Both the position numbers and the translations under genes were made by a program. A stretch of DNA of 64,000 bases from NCBI RefSeq assembly GCF_005239225.2, contig NC_133297.1, forward strand, positions 18,774,147 to 18,838,146, written 5' to 3'. The notes beneath the pieces are model-generated. The model was not told where the DNA came from. It made no database searches and was given only the letters and a program-made list of their open reading frames with translations. Source of the DNA: Populus alba (taxonomy: Eukaryota; Streptophyta; Magnoliopsida; Malpighiales; Salicaceae). Numbering within the stretch: position 1 is the first letter of the stretch; each line of letters begins with the position of its first letter. Below, one piece after another: positions 35,938 to 47,041 of the stretch.

Positions 35938-36151
35938 ACATTGTGCCCACGTCTTGGTATGTTCAGATAAAGGAAAATTGTGCATGTTTATTTCTACAGA
36001 GAAGCTTTGAAACTTGGAAGGAGAACTTGTCTTCAAAGAATCGATAAGCAGATGCAACGGTTTTGACAATGCTTAGTGTTAGTTGTTAGGGCTGGAGGAA
36101 CTATACGTTAACAAGCTAGCTTTGAAGTGTTTGTCATCGTACCATAACTTT
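35938..36151 (+). repeat. Right arm of the 210-bp inverted repeat
   Basis: Partner of 32902-33112. No coding content is recognised in the arm itself. Confidence 0.88.
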
Positions 36152-36411
36152 CCAGTCGATTTGAGTTCATTTTATAAAAATTAACCAAGGCAACAAAAAA
36201 AATTAATGAATAGAATAATTAATCTGTTTGGTTTGACTAAATTAATATGCAAAAGTATATTTTCGCATGAATTCTAGAAAAGCCATGAATTCTAAAAAAT
36301 TTGACACTAAAAAGGCACTATTGAAATAACAGAACCGAATTGAACACAAACCGGAAAAAACAGAAAAAAACTGAGCCAAACTGATCAGTTTGAATCGGTT
36401 TTTGTTATAAA

Positions 36412-36892
36412 ATGGTTGGATCCATCAATGTTGAGTCCTACCCTATCAGGACCTGCCTAACCAACATTATTGATCTTGCGTCAGGACTCACTTTTCTTGG
36501 GTTGTGTCATGATCCAACGCACTTGGGTCTGGCATTACAACCCAAGGCTAATGAGTCCTGTGTCAGGACTCAGTTTCCTTGGGTGGCGTCAGGACCCAAG
36601 ACTAATGGGTCAAGCGTCAGGAGCCAGCTCTTTTGGGCTGAGTTAGGACCCAAGGCTAATGAATCCTACCTCAGGACCCAAGGTTCTTGGGTCTTAAGTT
36701 TCTAATTATAATTATTTTTATTATAATTAAAAGTATTAATATAAAAATTAGTATTATTTTTGTTTATAAATATTATTATTTTTATTATAATTATATAATA
36801 TTATTAATAAAATAATTTATAAATTTAAAAAAAAATATTATCAATATTGAAAAACAACCATAGATTTGATTTGAAGTGTAAAAATAATGATG

Positions 36893-36924
<32 letters not shown>

Positions 36925-37305
36925 CATTATCATTAATAAATTTTAAAAAACTATTAGTACTATCAAAGAAAAACCATAATTTTTTTTGAAAGATTACAAA
37001 AAAATAAAAATTTTGGCAGACAAGGGAAATATTATTGTTGGGTATGGCGTTGCAGTCAGACTCAGTGCTCTTGAGTCCGACATTGCAACCAGACCCAATG
37101 CTTGTTATAGTTTTATGATATTTAAAAGGTAAACTTGCGGCTTAGCAGAGGACACCAAACTAGTTTATCCTAATTGGTTTCTATTTGAAGTTTCACCACC
37201 CATATGATATTCTATAATAAGAACATATCCGAAGTCATCTTTACGCTTTTGCCCTTGACTTGTAGCATATTCTATATTTAATGCCCACTCCAGTTTCAAA
37301 AAATG
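36412..37305 (+). repeat. Tandem duplication unit 1 upstream of the GH17 fragment
   Basis: The order is a GGGTC/GGACCC short-repeat array (36420-36700), an ATT-rich section with a microsatellite (36700-37010), then a block with CACCCATATGATATTCTATA (37160-37305). The same order follows at 37306-38046. Confidence 0.85.
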
Positions 37306-37772
37306 CATTGGGTTTGGCGTTACGACCCAAGGCTAATGAGTCCTGTGTCAGGACCCAGTTTCCTTGGGTTGCGTCAGGATCCAAGGCTAATGGCTCATGC
37401 GTCAGGAGCCAGCTCTCTTGGGCTGAGTCAGGACCCAGTTTCCTTGGCTTGCATCAGGATCCAAGGCTAATGGGTCATGCGTCAGGAGCCAGCTCTCTTG
37501 GGCTGAGTCAGGACCCAAGATTCTTGGGTCTTAGGTTTCTAAATATAATTATTTTTATTATAATTAAAAGTATTAATATAAAAATTAGTATTATTTTTGT
37601 TATAAATATTATTATTTTTATTATAATTAAAAGTATTAATATTAAAAATAGTATTATTTGTGTTATAAATATAATTATTTTTATTATTAATAAAATAATT
37701 AATAAATTTTAAAAAAAAAATTATCAATATTGAAAAACAACCATAGATTTGATTTGAAGTGTAAAAATAATG

Positions 37773-37807
<35 letters not shown>

Positions 37808-38046
37808 CATTATTATTAATAAATTTTAAAAACTATTATTAATATCGAAGAAAAACCATAATTTTTTTTTTTAAAGATTATGAACAAATAAAAATTTTGT
37901 TATTATCCTAATTGGTTTCTATTTGAAGTTTCACCACCCATATGATATTCTATAATAAGAACATATCCGAAGTCATCTTTACGCTTCTGCCCTTGACTTG
38001 TAGCATATTCTATATTTAATGCCCACTCCAGTTTCAAAAAATGCAG
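37306..38046 (+). repeat. Tandem duplication unit 2
   Basis: Second copy of the GGGTC array, ATT-rich section and CACCCATATGATATTC block. The last block sits about 25 bases from the glucanase start codon, so it was probably the native upstream region of that gene. Confidence 0.85.
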
Positions 38047-38070
38047 AATAGAAACCGCTCCTCCTGAGCC

Positions 38071-38963
38071 ATGGTGCTTCTTCCTTGTACTGTTGCTTTC
38101 CTACTCCTTTCCTTCTTACAGACTGTAAAAATCGCAAGTAAGTTTGCGTCTCTTTCTATTTTAACTACCTCCTTCCAATTCTAAAGAATTTACCTTAACT
38201 GAGCTGTCTTCATTTCAGTCTATGAAAAAAAAAATGTTGGTGTTCTGTTTTGTCGTCTAAAAATTGCTGTCTGATCATCTGCTTTAAATTTTGCTGCTTT
38301 TTGTGCAGACCCGCAATCATTCATCGGTATAAACTATGGCCAAGTTGCGGACAACCTTCCACCACCACCATCCACCGCAAAGCTTCTTCAATCCAAAAGG
38401 TCCGATTATATGGATCGGACCCCGCCATAATCGAAGCCTTAGCCAACACTGGAATTGGAATTGTTATCGGCACTGCAAATGGTGACATTCCAGGACTAGC
38501 CTCTGATCCCAATTTTGCCAAGAGCTGGATCAACACAAACGTGCTTCCCTTCTATCCAGCTAGCAATATCATCCTCATCACTGTTGGCAACGAGGTCATG
38601 ACTTCCAATGACCAGAATCTCATGAACAAGCTCTTACCAGCAATGCAAAATGTACAGAATGCTCTAAATGATGCATCGCTCGGGGGTAAAATTAAGGTCT
38701 CCACAGTTCATTCGATGGGAGCGCTTAAGCAGTCTGAGCCACCTTCTTCTGGAAGCTTTGATCCAAGTTATGGGTATCTGATGAAGGGCTTGTTGGAGTT
38801 TAATAGTGCGAATGGTTCGCCTTTCGCAATCAATCCCTACCCTTACTTTGCTTACAGAAGCGATACAAGGCCTGAGACTCTTGCTTTTTGCCTTTTCCAG
38901 CCGAATGCAGGACGAATGGATGGAAACACTAAGATCAAGTACATGAACATGTTCGATGCCCAG
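38071..38963 (+). pseudogene. GH17 beta-1,3-glucanase, truncated and frameshifted
   Basis: Family 17 glycosidases cleave callose-type beta-1,3-glucans in the cell wall and at plasmodesmata. Exon 1 (38071-38137) begins MVLLPCTVAFLLLSF, a signal peptide, and ends at GTAAGT. Exon 2 starts at 38309 after TTGTGCAG and reads NPQSFIGINYGQVADNL. A frameshift lies at about 38394, where CTTCTTCAATCCAAAAGG looks like slippage between TTCAATCC repeats. From there the second frame gives VRLYGSDPAII, then ILITVGNEVM with the acid-base Glu, and SPFAINPYPYFAYR. Homology ends at FDAQ (38963), about residue 250. The nucleophile motif, X8 domain and GPI tail that family members normally have are lost. A small frame runs on to 39008 but cannot rescue it. 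Confidence 0.9.
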
Positions 38964-39059
38964 ATGAGAGTAAATCAAATTGCAAGTGCGAAAATTTTGT
39001 ATCAATAGATGATCTAATAAAAATGCACATCCAATAAGCTATTTAATTTATTGAAACAG

Positions 39060-39236
39060 ACCGAGTCACTAGAAGCAACACCACAACCACCACCAGCAAC
39101 AGCAGCCACCGCCACCGGCACCATCACTAGCAACAATGACAGCAGCACGAGCACGAGCACGAGCACGGGCACTGGCACAAGCACGAGCACGAGCTCAAGC
39201 ACGAACACCTTCACCATTAGTAGCGGCAACAACAAA
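39060..39236 (+). pseudogene. GH17 Ser/Thr-rich exon, copy 1
   Basis: This exon-like segment lies between an acceptor (TTGAAACAG) and a donor-like GTATAT. The frame encodes a low-complexity STSTSTSTGTGTSTS linker and TNTFTISSGNN, resembling the linker between the X8 domain and the C-terminal anchor signal in GH17 proteins. The same exon, with flanking intron, recurs at 40209 and 60565. The exons for the rest of the catalytic and X8 domains are missing between 38963 and here. Confidence 0.65.
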
Positions 39237-40011
39237 GTATATTTGATTAGGATTTTCAATTTAGGTTTGTTGGATGGGTTTGTGGGACTTTCTTTGATTT
39301 TCCTTTTCTTTTATGACTTGCATACTTAGAATAAAAAGTTGTAAAGAGACGATGAAGATGGGTTAAGGTTTTTCTCTTTATTTTATAAGTTTCCTTGTCG
39401 AATCTATTGTTTAGGAGTAAATTGAAAAAATAATTGGAAAATGAGTTCAGGGGATATTTGTTGGTTGAGTATTTTTATTAATGTTTTTTTTTAAAAAAAA
39501 AAATTAGCTAAAGAGAAAAGAAAGGAAAAGTTAAGTTTATGAACCAGCTCTATTTACATTTTTACTGTGCACAAGGCTTTTGGATCTGTCACTTAAGAGA
39601 GGCCCAAAGCTTTTGGGCCTGATATTACAGACAGACCCACTTAAACTTGAGTAAGTTTATTGTTATTATTTATATTATAAATATTGTGAAGTTTATTATT
39701 ATTATTATTAAAAATATTATTATTTGTATTATAATTAATATTGCTAATATTAAAAATATTATTATTTATATTATAAATTTGATTGTTTTTATTATAATTA
39801 ATATTATTAATATCATAATTAAGAAATTTTAAAAATATATCATTAATTTTGAAAAACAACCATAAATTTGAATTGAATCATAAAATTATTATTAATATTA
39901 TGATTATTTATTATTATTAAATAAATAAATTTGTAGAAAAATATTATTATTATCAATGAAAAACAATTAGTTTTATTTGAGGAGATTAAAACCTATAATA
40001 AAATTATTATT
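39237..40011. other. Intron-like sequence, GGGTC remnant and ATT-rich section
   Basis: 39237-39560 follows the exon copy and is repeated after 60748. 39581-39660 is a short GGGCC/GACCC section matching 62861-62945. 39660-40000 is ATT-rich and matches 62330-62580 in part. Confidence 0.6.
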
Positions 40012-40208
40012 ATCCTTTTAATTGCTCTCGATGTCTCTATTATCTCTATTAGTAATGATAAAAAAATGTTGAAAGAAATATTCAATTTTTTAATATAAAT
40101 CATTATCAACAATATTTGAAATACATAGAATCATCATTTTTAAACAAATAAATTCAAAATATTCTTGCAAATTGCATCTTCAAAAACCCATTTAATTTAT
40201 TGTAACAG

Positions 40209-40320
40209 ATCCAGTCACTAACAACACCACCACAAGTAGCCACCACAAGAAACAACACGTGCTCGTGCTCGTGCAATTGCACAAAGACCATTAGCATCAG
40301 TAGCAGCAACAATACCAAAA
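40209..40320 (+). pseudogene. GH17 Ser/Thr-rich exon, copy 2 (shortened)
   Basis: Same acceptor context (TTTATTGTAACAG) as the other copies. The linker-coding part is shortened to about 110 bases and the donor-like GT is changed (AAAATATAT). Confidence 0.62.
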
Positions 40321-41013
40321 TATATTTAATTAAGATTTTCAATTTAGGTTTATTGTATGTGTTTATGGGACTTTCAACAACAAAATATATTTAATTAGGA
40401 TTTTTAATTTAGGTTTGTTGTATGGGTTTATGAGACTTTTTTTTTATTTGCCTTTTCTTTTATGACTTGCAAACTTAGAATAAGAAGATGTTAAAAAATG
40501 ATGAAGATGGGTTATGGTTTTTCTTTTATGACTTGTTTTGGAGTAAATTGAAAAAATAATTAGAAAATTAGTTTAGGGAATATTTGCTAGTTGAGTATTA
40601 TTATTAATTAAAAAACAATAATTTAGCCAAATAAAAAAAGAAAGGAAAAGTTAAGTTTATCAACAAGCTCCATTTACACTTTTATATGGTGCGCTCAATT
40701 CCCAATCCAATGGAACAATGAAAGGTGTTGTTGTATTTGGCATTTATGAGTATAAAAAATCCCAATTTTGGTAGTTTCATCGGTGGATTGTGAATATTTT
40801 TACATGATGCTATAAAATATATACAACCTTGTTGCAGGTTGTTAATAAAAAGATAAAAAAGGAAATGAAACCATAAAACACCCCTATCTTCATTAACCAA
40901 AGGAAGTCCTTCACCAAACCCAAAACTTTTATTGTGTAGTCCACCATCTTTGCTGAATTTAAACACCAAGAAACATAAACATTTATGAAAAAACATTATA
41001 AATCAAAGAAAGC

Positions 41014-41341
41014 TCAAACACCAGTAGATCCAAACCCTCCAACACCTCTTTCAGTTGCATCCAAATCCTCGATTTGCATGACATCAGGAGTTGCAATTTT
41101 CTCAAGAATCAACTGCGCAGTTCTATTGCCAACCTTTACCTCAAAATCAACATTAGAGTAATAACCCTATCAGGGCCTCTGTAATTAGTATCTATGACAC
41201 CAACACCCACATCAATTGAGTGCTTCCATGCCAATCCTGATCTTAGTGCTAAAACAACAAAACTCAATTTTAGAAACAAAACCAAACCATCCGTGAACAT
41301 AAATTAAAAGGTACGAAGTGAGATTTACCAATACAAGCATA
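41014..41341 (-). pseudogene. DUT: dUTP diphosphatase (dUTPase) 3' exons, fragment 1
   Basis: dUTPase hydrolyses dUTP to dUMP and keeps uracil out of DNA. On the minus strand a short exon end (41329-41341) reads YACI, in place of the family's YARI. An intron of 80 bases with GT...AG borders follows (41249-41328). The last exon (41014-41248) gives RSGLAWKHSIDVGVGVIDTNYRGP, then after a deletion and frameshift [16 protein letters not shown] and the C-terminal [11 protein letters not shown]. These are conserved motifs III-V of the trimeric dUTPase family. The deletion removes the segment usually reading LFNHSD. All upstream exons are missing. Confidence 0.88.
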
Positions 41342-41404
41342 GGCAAACTTCATTCTTTACAAGTGAATTTTACACTCAATCGCCTGTAACTCGATCACAA
41401 TTTC

Positions 41405-41640
41405 AGGACCATAACAAATTGTTATCAGAGCAGTAAGTTATGTGTGATTCCTATAACAACTTACAAACAATTTGAGATCTTCATGAAGATGTATAAGGAG
41501 AATCTACAGAAAGATAGAACCGAGAGGGAGCAACTTTATGCTTGAATTGAAGAACTTTCTTTTGACTTGGCTGCAATCAGATTAGAGGTTCATCAAGGAG
41601 ATGATGGAAGTGTGAACAGGGGACTAAGAGGACATCCTCA
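41405..41640 (+). other. Possible retroelement primer site and gag start
   Basis: TTGTTATCAGAGC (41420-41432) resembles a Met-tRNA primer site. A broken frame follows reading KENLQKDRTEREQLYA and IEELSFDLAAIRLEVHQG, which looks like the start of a retrotransposon gag. It is cut off by the copia fragment. Weak evidence. Confidence 0.35.
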
Positions 41641-42230
41641 AATGATCGTACAACTCTTCAAGATGCTGATGGTATCGTACAACTCTTTAAGATTCCTCAT
41701 CCTTCTTGGTCCTTCTGATGAGGATGCTGATGGTGGTGTTGTTGATGATGCTCCTGGTGTGTTCCTCCTGTTGAATACAGGGAATCTGTGTATCGGACTT
41801 TGTGGTTCAGCTGCTGGCACAATCTGTTCTTCTACAAGTACTGTTGGTACTTCTTCACCTTCAAGGATCAAATCAGTGGTGATCCATTTGACTGCTTCTT
41901 GATCACCATTCCATTCCCAAGATTTATCTTCTTCAAAGATAACATCTATACTCATAATTGCTTTCTTCGTGATGGGATTATACAGCCTGTATCCCATCCT
42001 TCTATCACCGTTTCCGACAAAGATGCATTTCTCGCTTTTATCATCGAGCTTTGTCCTCCTTGCATCTGGGATCTTTGCATATGCCACACAACCAAAGACT
42101 CGTAGATGAGTAACACTTGGTTTGTGACCACTCCATGCTTCTTCTGGAGTAAGACCTTGCAAACTTCTGGTCGGGCAGCGATTCAGTAGATACACTGCAC
42201 ATGATACAGCTTCAGGTAATATTTTGCATG
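41641..42230 (-). pseudogene. Ty1/copia integrase C-terminal fragment
   Basis: The minus-strand frame begins MYLLNRCPTRSLQGLTPEEAW, then SVTHLRVFGCVAY, CIFVGNGDRRMGYRLYNP and IMSIDVIFEED. This is the end of a copia integrase and the linker toward reverse transcriptase. The frame is open for 185 codons but lacks the catalytic core of integrase before it. It stops shortly after RRMRNLKELYD, just short of where reverse transcriptase should start. No LTRs are adjacent. At its high-coordinate end it abuts the TIME FOR COFFEE-like fragment within a few bases. Confidence 0.87.
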
Positions 42231-42235
42231 CAAGG

Positions 42236-43253
42236 GCCCACTTTTATCTTCCCAATGAAACAACAAGTTGTTGCTGCAGCTTCTACCCGACCAGTCAGTG
42301 TGAGGCCTTCTTCTTCTGTTGGCAGTGTAGCTTGCTCAAGTAGCTCAAGTTTTGCTTCAAGAAATGTCACAACATCAGCAATAACAGGCGCTACAACAAT
42401 GACCTTCAGCTACCCAAACTTTCCTGGCAATGAAACCCGATACTTGGCAATTTTGCAGAATGGTGCGTACCAGATTCCAATACCTGCATATGTTGGGGTC
42501 GCAACAACTTCCAAAGGAACCCATCCTCAAGCTGTGCCTTTTTTTTCAATGGATTAATTTTATTCTTCTCGAATGCTTCATCCTTTACAGTTTCACCGAC
42601 AATAACAACCATTAATACAGACACAACAAGGCCAACAAGGTCATCAAAATCCAAGTATTTCCAGTGGCTCCTCATCATCCCAGAAGCATTTGCAGAATCA
42701 ACAACATAACCCACATGAGAGTGAATAAGGTGGAATCAACAACAGTCATTCAAATCCAACCATTTGCAGAATCATCAGCAGAATCAATCTGTACCAAACT
42801 AGCAACGGCAGCTGATGCAAATTCAGAATGTTACTTCCCAAGCCCGTACAGTCCATCAACTATTGACAGTCAAGTTTCCGGCTAAAACATAAGTATTTAT
42901 GGCCAGAATTTATTGCGAATACATCTCGCGAACTTTGCTTTGATGAATCCCACACCAATGGGTGGTGCCTATAGCGCAAGTGGAAATACTAGTGAAAAGA
43001 AACTGCAGGAGCCACAAACACTAGCTTTTAAGTCCTCAGACGTCTCCTCCTTTTGCAATTTCATTTGCTTCCATCAATGGAACCACAACTTCCCCAGGTC
43101 TTGATGTTTCATTGCTGGTATAGAATCATGCTCTTCTCCAAAGCTCTCCAGAGGTAACAAGGCATGGCTATCACTTCATCACTGCAACCCAAGCAACACC
43201 CATTTACTGTTGGGCAATCAATTATGTTCTCGCGGCCGGATTTAACAGACTCC
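42236..43253 (+). pseudogene. TIC: TIME FOR COFFEE-like gene fragment
   Basis: TIME FOR COFFEE is a plant nuclear clock regulator with long Gln/Ser-rich regions. Readable pieces follow in order, in changing frames: KQQVVAAASTRPV, TMTFSYPNFPGNETRYLAILQN, IPIPAYVG, GTHPQAVPFF, then SSGSSSSQKHLQNQQ, FALMNPTPMGG, HGYHFITA and GQSI-FSRPDLTDS. The order and wording match the C-terminal half of TIC proteins as I remember them. Several frameshifts and stops break it, and both ends are truncated. I see no introns and no poly(A) tail, so processed versus DNA-level origin is open. Confidence 0.82.
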
Positions 43254-43439
43254 CTAAAATCGTAGTATGATGATGGTTTCTCGTGCTTTGGATATTTTTT
43301 TTTTTGGTAACACTAGTTTAAGATTTTCTGCTGAGACTACATACTTTATGTAATAGAATTATTTTTTTTCTATTAATAAAGTATATTCGCTTGTATCTTG
43401 TTACCTGAACTTCCATGTTATGATTGTGTTTTGAGGTTT
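43254..43439. other. Spacer between TIC fragment and Tat element
   Basis: AT-rich, no recognised content. Confidence 0.45.
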
Positions 43440-43753
43440 ATTTATCCCTCTTTTCAATGTGAACAATCATACCAACTCGAATAGCTTTAAAGGATGGTGT
43501 GACTGTACTTAGAATAAATTCTAAGTTGCCTATATACCTTTGTGGATAAAGGATCAAGTCACAACGTAGTTCAAATCATATTTTTTTTGTCAAAGAGTTT
43601 TTTTTTTTTGCGTGGCTGTACTCGGAATGAATTCCAAGTTGCCTACGTACCTTTGTGGATAAAGGATCAAGTCATAACATAGTTCAATTTTGTTTGATTT
43701 TTTTTGTGCCTTTCATAGTTTTTGCTCGTGCGGGCCAGGAGCTAAATCAGATT

Positions 43754-45035
43754 TCAAGCATAGTATCTTTTTAAGAATTTGCCGATGATAGGCCAAATCC
43801 TCAATCCATTCTCATCAACAATTTTGTGAGCTCCATTGGTGTAGACTTCTTGAACCACATAAGGGCCATCCCATTTGGAGAGGAACTTGCTGCCCATGCA
43901 TTTTGACATGATTATCGGGCGTCGTACTGCCAAGACAAGATCTCCTTCTTGAAATGAGTGTGGTCGCACCTTCTTGTTGAAAGCTCTATAGAGTCGTGCT
44001 TGATAACATTCTAATCATTGTTGTGCCTCAAGACGTTTTTCATCTAAAGCTTCAAGCTCTTCAAGACATAGACGAACATTGTCTTCATTGGAAAGTCCTT
44101 CTTGGATTGCAATTCTTAAAAATGGAATTTGACATTCTAGTGGAAGAACAGCTTCAACCCCGTATACTAAGGAGTATGGAGTAGCTTGAGTTGGTGTTTG
44201 GAATATAGTACAATAAGCCCATAACGCCTCCCCAATTCTCTCATACCAGTCCTTCTTCGAGCGATTCACCACCTTCTTGAGAATGTTGCATAAAGTCTTG
44301 TTAAAGGCTTCCGCCAAAGCATTAGTCGGAGCATTGTACATAGAAGAGTTATGTTGTTTAAAACTGGACTGTGCACTAAACTTGTTCATGGCTATATTGT
44401 AGAACTCCTTTCCATTATCGGTTATGATGTATCTTGGTACCCTATAATAGTAATGATGTTTGTTCGGATGAAGCTTACAACTGTCTCTTTCTTGACCTCT
44501 TTTAATGTTGTAGCTTCTGCCCATTTGGAGAAGTAATCTGTTGCAACCAATATGTAAAGATGCTCCCAGAGCTTTTCGGCAATGGTCCTACCACATCAAG
44601 TCCCCAAGCATCAAAGGGCCAAGAGGCAACTGTCGAGTGTAAAGGCTCGGGTGGTTGGTGGATCAAATCAGCATGCAATTGACAACTTTGACATTTTCTA
44701 GCATAGTCTATACAATCCTTCACCATTGTTGGCCAGTAATATCCCATTCTTTTGATCCGGAAGTGAAGTTTAGGGCCTAATTGTTGTGCTTCACAAATCC
44801 CTAAGTGAGTTTCTTCTAGTGCTTTTTTTGCTTCTTCTTCTCCGAGACAGCGCAAAAATACTCCGTCAAAAGAGCGTCGATAAAGAGTACCTTGGAAGTA
44901 TATGAAGCGGGAAGCTCTTCGCCTCACCTCTATCTTATGGCATAAGTCTTTAGGTAGCTTTCCATATCTCAAATAATCGATAAGCGGTTGACGCCAGTCT
45001 TCTCTTTCAATCTCGTAGACAGAAACTATGCCCAC
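43754..45035 (-). pseudogene. Tat integrase, frameshifted
   Basis: The N-terminal zinc region appears as a THLGICEAQQ-GPKLHFRIKRMGYYWPTM stretch and CQSCQLHADL. The core keeps the first Asp in WPFDAWGLDVVGPL, the second in IITDNGKEF and the Glu in NALAEAFNK, so the D,D,E triad is present. A frameshift near 44510 and a stop at 44014 break the frame. The tail reads HSFQEGDLVL, then KWDGPYVV. Integrase would insert the cDNA into the host chromosome. Confidence 0.87.
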
Positions 45036-45038
45036 TTG

Positions 45039-45470
45039 TTATTTCTCTTCTATGTCATGATTTAGTGGTGGAACAACCCATCTTTGACATACAGGGACTT
45101 TTATCTCCTCACTACAGGATGCTAATGTTGACGCCAGATTTGCTAAGGCATCGGCTTGCTTATTCTCTTTCCGTGGTACTTGTTCTAAAGTGACACAATC
45201 AAGTGATGTTATCAGTTTAAGTGCATACTTGTGATATAGGATGAATTCTGGTTTCTTGACTTCATATAGTGAGAGGAGTTGTCTGATGACTAATTGAGAA
45301 TCACCAAAAACTTTAAGGCGAGACATTTTTATACTCACTGTCATTTCCAACCCAAGAATCAAGGCTTGATATTCAACCATGTTATTAGAACAACATTTGG
45401 TAAGTGAAAAGGAGAAAGGCAAGACCTCTCCTTCCAGTGTGATGAATATAACCCCAGCACCGACTCCATC
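45039..45470 (-). pseudogene. Second (archaeal-type) RNase H of the Tat element
   Basis: The frame reads NNMVEYQALILGLEM, then LKVFGDSQLVIRQL and ENKQADALANLAS. The spacing of Glu, Asp and the terminal Asp matches type-1 RNase H, and its place between polymerase and integrase matches the extra RNase H of Tat elements. The upstream FNGATR (45471) supplies the first block, where Asp is replaced by Asn (FNGA in place of FDGA). A stop follows at 45470, so activity would be lost. Confidence 0.75.
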
Positions 45471-46000
45471 TTATCGTGTTGCGCCATTAAAGAACATTTT
45501 CCATGGTTCTAACAGTTCAATAAACAAAACATCCTCATCAGGTAGGTCTTTAGAGAACTTCCATTCATTGAGAATAGGATGATCAGCCAGAAAATCAGCT
45601 AGTGCTTGCCCCTTGATAGCTTTTTGTGAGACATAGACAATTTCAAATTCTTGAAGCAATAAAGCCTATTTTTCCAATCTTCCTGATAATACTGGTCTTG
45701 AGATGATGTACTTGAGAGGGTCAGCTCGGGAGATTAATCTTACTGAATACATTTGGAGGTAATGCCTTAACTTTTTTATTGCAAACATCAATGCTAGATA
45801 TGTCTTCTCTATTGGAGAATAATTCAGTTCAACCCCATTTAATGTCCTACTAAGGTAGTAAAGACCACTTTCCTTGCCTTCATCATTTTGTTGTGCCAAC
45901 AACACTCCTAAGGAACGTATTTGGGCCGCAATATAGAGGATAAGTGGACGTCCCTGTACCGGTGCTTGAAGGACAGGTGGATTTAACAAGTATTTTTTTA
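45471..46000 (-). pseudogene. RNase H of the Tat polymerase
   Basis: Blocks are LILYIAAQIRSLGVLLAQQ, LYYLSRTLNGVELNY, EKTYLALMFAIKKLRHYLQ, and after a stop FEIVYVSQKAIKGQALADFLADHP. This is the gypsy RNase H with its ADFLADHP tail as seen in Tat elements. The catalytic YTDAS-type Asp in the first block is not recognisable (YIAAQ). Confidence 0.75.
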
Positions 46001-47041
46001 TCTTATTGAAGGCATTAGTACAAGCTTCATCCTAATAGAATGATGTATCCTTCTTCATTAATTGGGTGAATGGTTGACATCATCCCACTCAAGTAGAAAT
46101 AAATCTTTGTATATAGGCCAACTTTCCTTGGAGACTCTTCAACTCATGGATGTTTCTTGGCTCCAGCATTTTTAGAATGGCCTTGATCTTAGACTGGTCA
46201 ATCTCAATTCCTCAATGTCAAACTATAAACCCTAGGAATTTGCCTGAGGACACACCAAATGCGCATTTTAATGGGTTCATTTTTAGTTGAAATCGACTTA
46301 ACCGTTCAAACACCAAACAGAGATCCTGCAAGTGATTTTCCTTTTCTTTTGATTTTACCACGAGGTCATCAACATAACATTCAACTGTTGGTGAAGCATG
46401 TCGTCAAAAATCTTCTACATCGCCCTTTGATAAGTGGCACCTGCATTCTTTAAGCCAAAAGGCATAACTTTATAGCAATATATCCCTTTTGGAGTTCGGA
46501 AAGCCGTCTTCTCCTCATCTGCGGGTGCCATTCGAATTTGATTGTAGTCAAATGAACCATCCATGAAGGTTAATCTCCCATGACCTGTGGTAGCGTCGAC
46601 CATGATTTCAGTAATTGGAAGTGGAAAGTCATCTTTGAGACAAGCATTGTTAAGGTCTCGAAAATCCACACAAACACGCATTTGGCCATTCTTCTTTTTT
46701 ACTGGCACAATATTTAAAATCCACGTAGGATACTTGACCTCACGAATGAAACCTGCTTGGATAAGTTTATTGACTTCAGCCTCAATCTGTGATATGAGTT
46801 TAGGACGAAAGCAACACTGACTTTGTTTTACAGGTCTAGCCCCATGTTTCACTGCTAGTTGATGGACAACAACCCTTGGGTCTAAACCTGGCATTTCATC
46901 ATAGGACCAAGCAAAGATATCTCGATACTCCATCAAAAGTTCTATGTAATTCGCTTCCTCCTCAGGTGATAAGTTTGCATTGATGAAGGTTGGTCGTGGG
47001 TTTTCAACAGTTCCTAAGTTAACCTCTTTAAGTTCATTCAT
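46001..47041 (-). pseudogene. Tat reverse transcriptase
   Basis: An open stretch (47041-46415) covers fingers and palm: EYRDIFAWSYDEMPGL, FIREVKYPTWILNIV, KKKNGQMRVCVDFRDLNNAC, FMDGSFDYNQIRMAP and KVMPFGLKNAGATYQRAM. The YVDD-type catalytic block should follow at once but falls in a frameshifted region (46410-46360). The rest is readable only in pieces. Non-functional. Confidence 0.88.

Larger units (their letters stand above)
40012..41345 (+). repeat. Segmental duplication, copy I (GH17 exon + dUTPase 3' fragment)
   Basis: It is collinear with 60368-62300, beginning near TTTTAATTGCTCTC and running through the GH17 exon, its intron, the TGGTGCGCTCA(A/G)TTCCCAATC block and the dUTPase fragment. 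Copy II has extra sequence at about 61110-61830. Confidence 0.82.

Noticed and set aside
38250..39008. 252-codon glucanase-like frame as a functional gene
   Set aside because: The real start exon lies at 38071 in another frame. A frameshift at about 38394 and truncation after FDAQ remove the nucleophile motif and the X8 domain.
39014..39259. Hydrophobic minus-strand frame rich in Val/Leu
   Set aside because: It is the complement of the Ser/Thr-rich GH17 exon. The composition comes from the AGCACG repeats.
39051..39329. Small secreted or GPI-anchored protein read straight through to a hydrophobic tail
   Set aside because: The hydrophobic tail follows a donor-like GTATAT and is probably intron read-through. 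The exon interpretation fits all three copies better.
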